Shown here: one piece after another, positions 52,004 to 60,336 of the stretch
Position numbering within the stretch: the first letter of the stretch is position 1
Layout: the number at the start of each line of letters is the position of its first letter
Assembly (NCBI RefSeq): GCF_000308835.1
Contig: NZ_BAGN01000429.1
Span: forward strand, 1-64,000
Direction: 5' to 3'
DNA from: Nocardia vinacea NBRC 16497
GTDB lineage: Bacteria; Actinomycetota; Actinomycetes; Mycobacteriales; Mycobacteriaceae
Length of the DNA: 64,000 nucleotides
Notes under the pieces: generated by a model
Told to the model about the DNA's origin: nothing
The model's database searches: none
What the model saw: the letters and a program-made list of their open reading frames with translations, nothing else
Translations under genes and position numbers: made by a program

Positions 52004-53134
52004 ATGAGTGTCGAGCCGACCGGCGATCAGCGGTTGTTCCAGACGACGACCCGCGAGTTCCTCGACCACACCGTCCCGATCGAGACGGTGCGCGAACTCG
52101 CCGATGCCGCATCGGGTTTCGATGACCTGTGGTGGCGACGGGGCGCGGAGTTGGGCTGGACCGCGATGCTGGTGCCCGAACATCTCGGGGGCGGCTCGAT
52201 TTCCGGTCAACCGATGACCGAACTCGCGCTGGTGGCCGAGGAGTTCGGTCGCACCTGCGCGCCCGGCCCGTTGATCCCCACCAGTGCCGTACTCACCGGA
52301 CTGGCGGCCACGGGCGATCGGTTCGCCGATGTGATCGCCGAGATCGTCAGTGGGGACGCGATCGCCGCGTGGGCGCTCTACGAGCCCGGCCACGGTTTGG
52401 ATCTCACCGCCCCGGACACCCGGGCCGAACCCGACGGTACCGGCTACCGGCTCACCGGACTCAAGGACCGCGTCGAAGCCGGTGACCGCGCCGACCTGTT
52501 CCTCGTCACCGCACACGGCCCGGACGGCCCGATCCAGCTCCTGGTGCGCGCCGATACCCCGGGCGTGACGGTCACCCCGACCTGGACGCTCGACCTCGTT
52601 CGCCGTACCGCCCGGGTCGAGTTCGCGAATGTCTTCGTCGGCGCCGAGGCCGTGGTCCAGCAGGGCGAAACCGCCACCGCGGCAACGCAATCGCAACTGC
52701 ATATCGCAGCGGCGCTCAGCGCCGCGGAGTCGGCCGGCGCCGCCCAGCGCGCCTTCGACGCCACCGTGACCTGGATGTTCGACCGCTACACCTTCGGCCG
52801 CCCGCTGGCCTCCTATCAGGCCCTCAAACACCGCATGGCCGATAACAAGACCTGGCTGGAGGCCTGCCATGCGACCGCCCGCGCCGCGGCCGCGGCCATC
52901 GACGAAAATCACTCCACGGCAGCCGAATTCGTCAGCGTCGCCAAATCGTATGTCGGTACGAAGGCGCCGGTGATCGTCCAGGACTGCGTCCAGATCCACG
53001 GCGGTATCGGCGTCACCTGGGAACACGACCTGCATCTGTTTCTGCGGCGAGTCACCTACGGCCGGGCCCTGTACGGCACCCCGGAGGAACATCACCGCCG
53101 TATCACCGACCTACTCGTTCGGAGCGCCGCATGA
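52004..53134 (+). CDS. Acyl-CoA dehydrogenase, first subunit of a pair
   Basis: 376 residues with GGAGGA upstream. RPLASYQALKHRMADNKTWLEA and QIHGGIGVTWEHDLHLFLRR are family motifs. The flavin-loop segment SEPxxGSDL seen in the second subunit is absent (ALYEPGHGLDL). Such asymmetry is typical of the alpha2beta2 dehydrogenases of actinobacterial steroid side-chain breakdown, in which each active site is shared. It oxidises an acyl-CoA to the enoyl-CoA together with the next gene. Confidence 0.88.
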   Translation: MSVEPTGDQRLFQTTTREFLDHTVPIETVRELADAASGFDDLWWRRGAELGWTAMLVPEHLGGGSISGQPMTELALVAEEFGRTCAPGPLIPTSAVLTGLAATGDRFADVIAEIVSGDAIAAWALYEPGHGLDLTAPDTRAEPDGTGYRLTGLKDRVEAGDRADLFLVTAHGPDGPIQLLVRADTPGVTVTPTWTLDLVRRTARVEFANVFVGAEAVVQQGETATAATQSQLHIAAALSAAESAGAAQRAFDATVTWMFDRYTFGRPLASYQALKHRMADNKTWLEACHATARAAAAAIDENHSTAAEFVSVAKSYVGTKAPVIVQDCVQIHGGIGVTWEHDLHLFLRRVTYGRALYGTPEEHHRRITDLLVRSAA

Positions 53135-54357
53135 CCACCGATCTCGAACCAGTGGACAGCTTCCGTGACCGTGCCCGGCGCTGGCTGAAGGAAAACCTCC
53201 CGCCCACCACGCAGACCTACACCGGCGCGGACCACGACGAAGTGTGGGATCGCGCGCGCGAACTGCAGCGCATCCTCTCCGACGGCGGCTTCGCCGGTAT
53301 CTGCTTCCCGAAAACCTATGGCGGCCAAGGGCTCACACCCGCCCACCAGCAGGCCTTCACCGAGGAGTCGCTCGGCTACGAGATGCCGCTGGTGCTGAAT
53401 GTGCCGACGCTGGCGATCTGCGCGGCCACCCTGCTCGAGCTGGGCACCGAGGAGCAGAAGCGCGCGCATCTGACGGCGGTGCTGCGCGGTGCGGAGATCC
53501 TGGCCCAGTTCCTGTCCGAACCACGTGGCGGCTCGGATCTGGCCGGGCTGACCACCCGCGCCGATCGCGACGGTGCCGAGTGGATCCTCAACGGCTCCAA
53601 GATCTGGAGTTCGGGCGCCTATGCCGCCGACTACGGGCTGTGCCTGGCCCGCACCGATTGGGACGTGCCGAAGCACAATGGACTCACCCTTTTCCTCGTC
53701 CCGGTCGCCGCGCCGGGCGTAACGATCCAGCGGATCAAACAGGTCACCGGATCGACCGAGTTCTGCCAGGAGTTCTTCGACGATGTCCGGCTACCCGCCG
53801 ACGCCGTGATCGGCGAGGTCGGCGACGGCTGGGCGGCGGCGTCGCGGCTACTGAATCACGAACGGGCCGCCATGGGCGGCACCTCGCCCTACACCAGCGG
53901 CCAACGCCCCCACCTCGGCGTTGAGGCCACCACGTTGGTCGACTTGGCGCGCGCGACCGGCCGTCTCGACGATCCGCGGGTGCGTGCGGATATCGGGGCG
54001 GCCAGGGCCATGATCGTGGTCCGCAACCAGCTCATCGCGCACGTTTCGCACGCCGTCGGCACCGGCGCACTGCCGCCCGCGGCCGGATCCATCGTGCGCC
54101 TGTTCAGTGCCGAAAATGCTTTGCTGCAAACCGATTCCGCGGTCACGATCGCGGGCGCGGCGGCGGTGACCGGCGATCCGGACGGTCCGGGCATCGGCCA
54201 ACTCGGCATCGACTATCTGTTCCGCAACGCCTGGAGCCTGGCCGGCGGCAGCACCGAAATGGCCCGCAACATCATCAGCGAACGCGTACTCGGCATGCCC
54301 CGCGAACACGCCGCCGACCGCGACGTGCCGTTCAACAAGGTCGAGCGAGGTCGTTGA
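53131..54357 (+). CDS. Acyl-CoA dehydrogenase, second subunit of a pair
   Basis: 408 residues; ATG overlaps the previous stop (ATGA). AQFLSEPRGGSDLAGLTTRA is the FAD/substrate loop; WILNGSKIWSSGAYAADYGLCLART and LNHERAAMGG follow, and the C-terminus has GGSTEMARNIISERVLGMPRE. It is the FadE partner with the intact flavin site. Heterotetramer formation is inferred from coupling and asymmetric motifs. Confidence 0.9.
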   Translation: MTTDLEPVDSFRDRARRWLKENLPPTTQTYTGADHDEVWDRARELQRILSDGGFAGICFPKTYGGQGLTPAHQQAFTEESLGYEMPLVLNVPTLAICAATLLELGTEEQKRAHLTAVLRGAEILAQFLSEPRGGSDLAGLTTRADRDGAEWILNGSKIWSSGAYAADYGLCLARTDWDVPKHNGLTLFLVPVAAPGVTIQRIKQVTGSTEFCQEFFDDVRLPADAVIGEVGDGWAAASRLLNHERAAMGGTSPYTSGQRPHLGVEATTLVDLARATGRLDDPRVRADIGAARAMIVVRNQLIAHVSHAVGTGALPPAAGSIVRLFSAENALLQTDSAVTIAGAAAVTGDPDGPGIGQLGIDYLFRNAWSLAGGSTEMARNIISERVLGMPREHAADRDVPFNKVERGR

Positions 54358-55203
54358 GTGACGGGTTGGTTCGAACAGCGCAGCGGCCTCGACGGCACCG
54401 TGGCCGTGATCACCGGCGGCGCAGGCGGTCTCGGGCAGGCGATCGTGCACGATCTGGTCGCCAACGATGTCCGGCCCGCAGTCCTCGACCTCGATGCCGA
54501 GGCAGCCGAGGCCCTGCGGCACACGATGGCCGACCGCGACGCCCTGGTGCAGGTCGGTGACGCCCGCGATCCCGATACGCTGGCGGCACTGTTCGCCGCC
54601 GTCGACGACCGCTGGGGTCGGCTCGACACACTCGTCAATGTCGTCGGCGGCACCTTCCGTGCGCCGTTCACCGACACCACACCGAAGGGCTGGGACGCGC
54701 TGCTGCGCACCAATCTGCTGCATGTATTCCACTCCTGCGCACTGGCGGCGCCGCGCATGCGGGCCGGTGGGCGCGGCGGCAGCATCGTCAATATCACCAC
54801 CATCGAAGCGCACCGTGCCGCACCGGGTTTCGCCGTCTACGCCGCCGCGAAGGCGGCCGTCGAACAGTTCGGCCGCACCCTCGCCGTCGAACTCGCACCG
54901 GACCGGATCCGGGTCAACAGTGTGGCCCCGGACTTCGTGCCGACCCCCAACCTCGCCAGGTTCTCGCATGGCGACGGCGCCATGTCCGATCCCGCCGGGG
55001 CCCGGGTCGCCATCCCACTGGGCCGCCCCGGTCAGGTCACCGATGTCTCGAACTGCGTGGTGTTCCTCGCCTCGGCCCTTTCGGCCTACCTCACCGGTAC
55101 CACCCTGCACCCCGACGGTGGCACCTCGGCATCGGCGGGCTGGTTCAACTGGCCGGATACCGGTTGGGCCAATTACGCTCCGCTGCGCTATCTCCAGAGT
55201 TGA
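54358..55203 (+). CDS. SDR at the end of the acyl-CoA dehydrogenase operon
   Basis: 281 residues from GTG 54358, directly after the previous stop. TGGAGGLGQA near 19-28 binds the cofactor; NNAG reads NVVGG; NITTIEAH has Thr at the place of the catalytic Ser, with YAAAKAAVEQ for Tyr-Lys. It may act on the hydroxyacyl intermediate. The last 59 bases overlap the 3' end of the convergent TetR gene. Confidence 0.85.
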   Translation: MTGWFEQRSGLDGTVAVITGGAGGLGQAIVHDLVANDVRPAVLDLDAEAAEALRHTMADRDALVQVGDARDPDTLAALFAAVDDRWGRLDTLVNVVGGTFRAPFTDTTPKGWDALLRTNLLHVFHSCALAAPRMRAGGRGGSIVNITTIEAHRAAPGFAVYAAAKAAVEQFGRTLAVELAPDRIRVNSVAPDFVPTPNLARFSHGDGAMSDPAGARVAIPLGRPGQVTDVSNCVVFLASALSAYLTGTTLHPDGGTSASAGWFNWPDTGWANYAPLRYLQS

Positions 55204-55840
55204 TCGGGGTGATCGCGCGCAGGCAGAACGCGGTCGTGCGGTCGATATCGGCGGCGGTCGGCTCGACCCGGCGCCAGAGGAAATCGGTCAGAGTGCCGAC
55301 AGTCGCGTGTGCGACGAGCCCGGCATCGAATTCCGGGTCCTGGCTGCCCATTTCGGCGAATGCGCCGTGCAGCAGTGTGGCGAGCCGACCGCTCGGCGTC
55401 GGCGATCCGGCATCGAGATCCGGGGCCGACCCGCCGGCGTTCCACAGCACCGCCCTGGTCAACGTCGCCGTGGCCTCGGCGGCCTGGGACAGCACCGCCT
55501 CGACCCAGCGTCGCACCTGGTCCTCCGGTGTATCCGCCGTGCGCATTCGGCGGCCGGCATAACGCACCAGGCGCTCGGCGCCATCCTCGATGAGCGCGGA
55601 GATGAGTGCGTCCTTCGACGGAAAGTGCCGGTAGAAGGCGTCATTGGACAGACCGGCGGCCGCGACGATATCGGCGACACGCGGGCGCGACGCGGTGCCG
55701 CTGGCGCGGATGACGGCCAGTGCGGCATCCAGCAGGCGGCGCACCTCATCGGCGTAGGTCGCCTCCCGTTTGGCGAGAGCCCGCGCTGCGATGCGGCCCA
55801 CCACATCGACCTTTGGACCCGCAAGACTATTCTCGCTCAC
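55145..55840 (-). CDS. TetR-family regulator, candidate controller of the GAGAAT regulon
   Basis: 231 residues from GTG 55840; a later GTG (VDVVGRIAARALAKREA) would shorten it by about 11. The helix-turn-helix is VRRLLDAALAVIRASG...RPRVADIVAAAGLSNDAFYRHFPSKDALI, with the FYRHF end. Two copies of the operator lie on and just before the start codon, the pattern of autorepression. Among the five regulators here it is the only one whose own promoter carries the shared palindrome. Ligand unknown; a CoA thioester would fit. Confidence 0.85.
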   Translation of the reverse strand: MSENSLAGPKVDVVGRIAARALAKREATYADEVRRLLDAALAVIRASGTASRPRVADIVAAAGLSNDAFYRHFPSKDALISALIEDGAERLVRYAGRRMRTADTPEDQVRRWVEAVLSQAAEATATLTRAVLWNAGGSAPDLDAGSPTPSGRLATLLHGAFAEMGSQDPEFDAGLVAHATVGTLTDFLWRRVEPTAADIDRTTAFCLRAITPINSGDSAAERNWPNRYPAS

Positions 55841-55855
55841 AAGAAGAGTATTCTC
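55820..55855. promoter_or_regulatory. Paired GAGAAT operators over the TetR start and phosphatase promoter
   Basis: AAGAAGAGTATTCTC at 55841-55855 matches 13 positions; CGCAAGACTATTCTC at 55820-55834 is weaker and lies within the first codons of the TetR gene. Their centres are 21 bp apart. The phosphatase ATG follows at 55876. Confidence 0.55.
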
Positions 55856-55875
55856 AGAATTAGGAGTCGGCGCAA

Positions 55876-56643
55876 ATGCCCGAGCGTGTCCTCACCCTGC
55901 AGGGTGCGACGAACTTCCGCGACCTCGGTGGCTATCCGACCGTCGACGGCGGATACACCCGCTGGGGCATGGTCTATCGCTCCGACGCTCCGCACCGGCT
56001 CAGCATCGACGACCTCGCCATCATCGAACGCCTGGGGCTGCTGGTCGCCTACGACCTGCGCACCGACGAGGAACGCGACCGGTCCCCCTCGGCCCTGCCC
56101 GCCACCGTGCGCCGGATACCGCTCACCATCGGCGGCACCGCCGCCCACACCCGGGCCAATGCCGAGATGATCCGGACCCGGCCCGCCGAAATTCCCGACG
56201 ACTTCCTTGCCGAAATGTACCGCCGGATGGCCGATTTCGACGCCGGCATATTCGGGCGGATCCTCAACGAGCTTGCCGATGCCGACGGTACACCGGCGCT
56301 GATCCATTGCACCGCGGGCAAGGATCGCACCGGCGTCGCCGCCGCACTACTGCTTGCGGCACTCGGTGTCGACGAGACGACGATTCTCGACGACTATGAA
56401 CTCAGCGCCATCCACTTCACCGACCGGCGCCTGCCCCGCCTACTGGCCCGCCTGCCCGAGGATGTCGACCCCGCACGCTACCGCGCAGTTTTCGGTGCAC
56501 CGCGACTGGCGATGTCCACCCTGCTCACCACACTGCGGGAACAACACGGGAGTATCGAGGGCTATCTGCGTACCAGGGCCGGGCTGTCGGCCTCCACCCT
56601 CACCGCGCTGCGCGACCGGCTGGTCCAGTCAGCCGTTTCGTGA
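55876..56643 (+). CDS. Tyrosine/lipid phosphatase of the PtpB type
   Basis: 255 residues with TAGGAG upstream. NFRDLGGYPT near 13-22 is the DSP/PtpB hallmark, and HCTAGKDRTG holds C145 and R151 (Cys-x5-Arg). The Lys-Asp inside the loop is typical of the mycobacterial PtpB group, which also removes phosphate from phosphoinositides. It is not a catabolic enzyme, yet it shares the operator with the TetR gene, so it may have a signalling role or dephosphorylate a metabolite. Confidence 0.88.
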   Translation: MPERVLTLQGATNFRDLGGYPTVDGGYTRWGMVYRSDAPHRLSIDDLAIIERLGLLVAYDLRTDEERDRSPSALPATVRRIPLTIGGTAAHTRANAEMIRTRPAEIPDDFLAEMYRRMADFDAGIFGRILNELADADGTPALIHCTAGKDRTGVAAALLLAALGVDETTILDDYELSAIHFTDRRLPRLLARLPEDVDPARYRAVFGAPRLAMSTLLTTLREQHGSIEGYLRTRAGLSASTLTALRDRLVQSAVS

Positions 56644-57900
56644 CTCCGCCCGGTACCCGGCAACGAAGTCGGTGGCCTGTTTGTGCAGATGCCGCAACAG
56701 GATCTCCTGGTCATTGAGCGGGAACTCGGTGATCGCCCGTGATTCGAGCATGGTCTGGGTCGCCTCGAGGGTGTTGCAGTCCTGCAGGCCGAATTCCTTG
56801 AAGGTGAGCGCGGCCAGTTCCTGACGCAACCGGTCGGTGGCGTTGCGCGCGGGGGCGAAATAACAGGTGCCCTCGAAGATGTGCTTGTTGTAGGCGGTCG
56901 GCCAGTAGTGATACGTCAGATACCAGCCCGGCGCCCACACGACGATCATGAAATTGGGGAAGAAGACGTAGGAGTCCAGGCCCCATGCCCGGTGCCGGGC
57001 GGGGTTCAGGCCGGGTGGCAGATTGTCCAGCGCGGGGATGTCCGGGCGATCCCAAGCGCCGAAATTGCCGCTGCGCAATGCCCTTTCGATCGGCTTGACC
57101 ATATTCAGGTCCTTCGGCGGCGCCATGCCACCCCACGAGGACACCATGCCGTGCGGCCCGTCCAGTTCGTAGTGCAGCGCCTCGAAGCCGAAGTTCGACA
57201 GCTTCGACGACTCACCGGACACGTACTGCTTCGCGTGCAGGATGGGCGCGTGGTAGAACTCGGCGAAGGCGTCGATGTAGAGCTTCCAATTGCTGCCGAC
57301 CTCGGCCCGGTACTTGTACACCTCGGTCATCTCCCCGAACGGGTAGCCCGCCAGACCCTCGGCGAACTTGCCGAGATAGTCGGTCAGCGGCGCGGCATCG
57401 TCATCGAGATTGACGAAGATGAAGCCCTCCCACACCTCGCAGCGCACCGGCTTCAGGCCGAACCGGCTCTTGTCGAAGTCGAAGAACTCCTGCTCCTGCT
57501 GTACGAAGGTGGCCTCGCCCTCGAGACTGTAGCGCCAGGCGTGGTACTTACAGGTGAACTGTCGGCAAGTACCGGCAGTCTCCTGGCCGGGATAGTCGTC
57601 CCAGACCAGCTTGTTGCCGCGATGACGGCAGACATTGTGGAAAGCGCGGATTTGCCGGTCGTTGTCCTCGACGATGATCAGCGACGTGTTCACCACCGCG
57701 AGCTCTTTGGTGAAGTAGCTGCCCTTGCGTGGAAGCTGTTCCACCCGACCGACATTCAGCCAGGTCCGCGCGAAGATCGCCGCACGTTCGAGCTCGTAGT
57801 GCTCCGGCGAGATCGAGTCCTCGAACGACACCAGGCCGGTGCCCAGCTCTGGATAGTGCTCCGTCCACGACCCCTCCGCGGGCTTCGCGAAATGCGGCAT
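56629..57900 (-). CDS. Rieske ring-hydroxylating oxygenase, alpha subunit
   Basis: 423 residues from ATG 57900 (GGGAGC upstream). The Rieske ligands are C91, H93 (CRHRGNKL) and C117, H120 (CKYHAWRY). The mononuclear iron region NWKLYIDAFAEFYHAPILH has the bridging D210 and ligands H217 and H222. No beta subunit, reductase or ferredoxin is adjacent, so it is a homotrimer type that borrows electron carriers. It would hydroxylate an aromatic or alicyclic ring. The gene overlaps the phosphatase end by 15 bases and is divergent from the TetR gene at 58089. Confidence 0.9.
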   Translation of the reverse strand: MPHFAKPAEGSWTEHYPELGTGLVSFEDSISPEHYELERAAIFARTWLNVGRVEQLPRKGSYFTKELAVVNTSLIIVEDNDRQIRAFHNVCRHRGNKLVWDDYPGQETAGTCRQFTCKYHAWRYSLEGEATFVQQEQEFFDFDKSRFGLKPVRCEVWEGFIFVNLDDDAAPLTDYLGKFAEGLAGYPFGEMTEVYKYRAEVGSNWKLYIDAFAEFYHAPILHAKQYVSGESSKLSNFGFEALHYELDGPHGMVSSWGGMAPPKDLNMVKPIERALRSGNFGAWDRPDIPALDNLPPGLNPARHRAWGLDSYVFFPNFMIVVWAPGWYLTYHYWPTAYNKHIFEGTCYFAPARNATDRLRQELAALTFKEFGLQDCNTLEATQTMLESRAITEFPLNDQEILLRHLHKQATDFVAGYRAESRNG

Positions 57901-57960
57901 CTGTAGCTCCCGTCCCATCTGACGCCGCGACCAACCTGGGTCGCCGACACAGGTCGAATG

Positions 57961-58022
57961 CTAGTCGATCGTAAAGCAGATTGCTAGTCGATCGTAAAGT
58001 GATTTCCTTGCCGATCGTAAAT
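57961..58022. repeat. Three direct repeats, 23-bp period, between the Rieske oxygenase and TetR genes
   Basis: CTAGTCGATCGTAAAG occurs exactly at 57961 and 57984, and a shorter form CCGATCGTAAA at 58011. The common core GATCGTAAA begins at 57967, 57990 and 58013, a strict 23-bp spacing. Each core contains the palindrome CGATCG. This is likely a tandem operator for the TetR protein at 58089, controlling both divergent genes. Confidence 0.65.
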
Positions 58023-58088
58023 CAACCACCTTGCTGCTCGTCAAGTACAGTCATATTCACCACGACGGGCTCGAGGGGAAGGAAAGGT

Positions 58089-58676
58089 ATGACCACCGCA
58101 ACCGAGGCAGCCGATGTCGCGCGGGAAATCGACAGTCGGCAACGCCTTCTCGACGTCGCGGTGGCACTTTTCATCCGGCACAGCTTCGCCGGCACCTCGC
58201 TGCAGATGATCGCCGACGAACTCGGCTTCACCAAGGCCGCGATCTACTACCACTTCCGCACCCGCGAACAACTACTCCTCGCGGTGCTGCAACCACTACT
58301 GCAACAACTCCGGTCGGTGATCGAGACCGCCGAACAGCAGCGCACCGCCCGTACCCGCGCGGAGTCGATGCTGAACGGCTATGCCGAACTCGCCGCCGCG
58401 AGCCGATCGATCGCCGCCGTCGTGACCACCGATCCCAGCGTCATTCGCGTGGTGCGTCAGCAACCGGACTGGCGCGAGGTGATCGATCGGCCGGTGGCGC
58501 TACTCGCGGAACCCAACCCTGGACCGGATGGTGTCATCGCGGCCACCGCGGTGCTGACCGGCCTGGCCGGTGCTGCGTCCGGCGCACCGAGCGATGTCGA
58601 CCAGGAGACTCTGCATCGACAACTGCTCGACATCGGCCGCCGGATACTCGGACTGCGTAGACCGCGAACCCCGTGA
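58089..58676 (+). CDS. TetR-family regulator of the Rieske oxygenase
   Basis: 195 residues from ATG 58089 (GGAAAGG upstream). RLLDVAVALFIRHSFAGTSLQMIADELGFTKAAIYYHFRTREQLLL in outline is a complete helix-turn-helix with the IYYHF end. The ligand domain has the TetR_C pattern. Its promoter region carries the 23-bp direct repeats and no GAGAAT site, so it defines a separate control unit. Confidence 0.87.
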   Translation: MTTATEAADVAREIDSRQRLLDVAVALFIRHSFAGTSLQMIADELGFTKAAIYYHFRTREQLLLAVLQPLLQQLRSVIETAEQQRTARTRAESMLNGYAELAAASRSIAAVVTTDPSVIRVVRQQPDWREVIDRPVALLAEPNPGPDGVIAATAVLTGLAGAASGAPSDVDQETLHRQLLDIGRRILGLRRPRTP

Positions 58677-58699
58677 CACCGCACCGCATTTCGGGAGTG

Positions 58700-60145
58700 C
58701 TATCCCGGCGCCTCGAACCCGCCGATCTTCTGCTCGAGCAGTTCGGCCAGCCGCAGCGGGGTGCGGTCCTCGAACATCGGACCGATGAGCTGCACTCCCA
58801 CCGGCAGACCCTCGGAGGACCGGCCAGCTGGTATGGCGGTGGCAGGCAGTCCGGGCATGGTGGCCAGACCCGCCCAGACGGACTGGTCGATGTACGGGTA
58901 CTCGACGCCGTCGATGTCGATCCGGCGTTCCCCGCGGTTGTGGTCGTGCGGGAACGCGGGAATCGAGGTGATCGGACACACCACGGCATCGAACTCGGCG
59001 AAGAGCTGCCGCCAGCCCTGGCGGTGCAGTTCGCGGCGAAGGTTCGCCTCGATCCAATCGCGGTGGCTCGAGACCATGCCGCGCAGCCGTGCCGCGTCGA
59101 GACCCTGGTCGTCGGCGCTCAGCCCGGCGGCGCGGCTCCGCAGCTCCTCGTACGCCTCGGCGGGAAAGCGCGCGGCGAAGTTCGAAAACATCAAGTGTGC
59201 GTAGAGCGTCGCGGCTTCGGTCAGGTCGGGCAGTAGCGGACTGTGCGGTTCGACGCGGGCACCGACGTCGACGAGCGCGTCGGTGACTCGGTTCAGCGCG
59301 GCCCGCACAGCGGACCCGGTCGGAATGAGCGGATGGTCGTCGAGGACCAGGACACGGAATTCGGAGAGCCGCTCATGGCGCGCGGGCGGCAGAGTCATGT
59401 CGTAGGCGACGCCGAGCGTCAGCGGGTCCGGCCCGGCCATCACCTCCAGCAGCAATGTGAGGTCGCGGGCGGTGCGCGCCATCGGACCACAGACGCCGAG
59501 GTCGCCCTCGGACGGCAGCGCCGGTGCGGACGGCGGGACCATACCGCGACTCGCGACCAGCCCGAATGTCGGTTTGTGTGCGTAGACGCCGCAGAAATGC
59601 GCCGGGTTGCGCAGTGAACCCGCGAGGTCGGAGCCGATAGACAACGCGCCGAAGCCCGATGCCAGCGCCGCCGCTGAACCACCGGAGGATCCGCCCGACG
59701 TGCGACCGTGATCCCACGGGTTATTGGTGGTGCCGTAGATCTCGTTGAAGCTCTGCCAATCTTGCAGCATGAACGGCACATTCGTCTTTCCGAGAATCAC
59801 CGCGCCCGCGGCCTTCAACCGCGACACCGCCACCGCGTCCTCAGCGGGCAGATAGTTCGCGTACTGCGGCATCCCCCAGGTCGTGGGCAGCCCGGCAATG
59901 TTGTAGGACTCCTTGACCGTCACCGGAATACCGAGCAGCGGCCGGTCCTCACCGCGAGCGCGCGCCTCGTCAGCACCGCGCGCGGCGGCACGCGCACGGT
60001 CGAAATCCGGCACACAGATCGCGTTGATCGCCTTGTCGTCCCGCTCGATTCGGGTGATCGCCTCGTCGGTCAGTTCCACCGAGGTCACCTCACCGGCACG
60101 CAACGCAGCTGCGAGCTCTTCGGCCGACCGAAAACTCCACTCCAT
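58700..60145 (-). CDS. Amidase signature family hydrolase
   Basis: 481 residues from ATG 60145, where the family homology starts (MEWSFRSAEELAAALRAGE); the open frame runs further upstream without similarity. Lys78 in IPVTVKESYN, the cis-Ser in SGGSSGGSAAA (150-160) and nucleophile Ser177 in GSDLAGSLRNPA form the Ser-cisSer-Lys triad. GMVPPSAPALPSEGDLGVCGPMART is another hallmark. It cleaves a carboxamide, giving ammonia or an amine and the acid. No partner transporter is adjacent. Confidence 0.9.
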   Translation of the reverse strand: MEWSFRSAEELAAALRAGEVTSVELTDEAITRIERDDKAINAICVPDFDRARAAARGADEARARGEDRPLLGIPVTVKESYNIAGLPTTWGMPQYANYLPAEDAVAVSRLKAAGAVILGKTNVPFMLQDWQSFNEIYGTTNNPWDHGRTSGGSSGGSAAALASGFGALSIGSDLAGSLRNPAHFCGVYAHKPTFGLVASRGMVPPSAPALPSEGDLGVCGPMARTARDLTLLLEVMAGPDPLTLGVAYDMTLPPARHERLSEFRVLVLDDHPLIPTGSAVRAALNRVTDALVDVGARVEPHSPLLPDLTEAATLYAHLMFSNFAARFPAEAYEELRSRAAGLSADDQGLDAARLRGMVSSHRDWIEANLRRELHRQGWRQLFAEFDAVVCPITSIPAFPHDHNRGERRIDIDGVEYPYIDQSVWAGLATMPGLPATAIPAGRSSEGLPVGVQLIGPMFEDRTPLRLAELLEQKIGGFEAPG

Positions 60146-60336
60146 CAGACCGACCCTACCGACCGCCGCACGCGCTGAACCCGCTCCTGCGCGAACTATG
60201 TGGCGACGCTTGATTTTCCGCGGGCCGCTCAGGGCTGGCCGTCCCGCCGTGCGGAGGGGAACAGGCGCTCGACGGCGGTGACGATCGGCGGCTCGGCGGG
60301 CCGCAGCCTCCCGACGCCGCCTAATGGGATAGGGCG

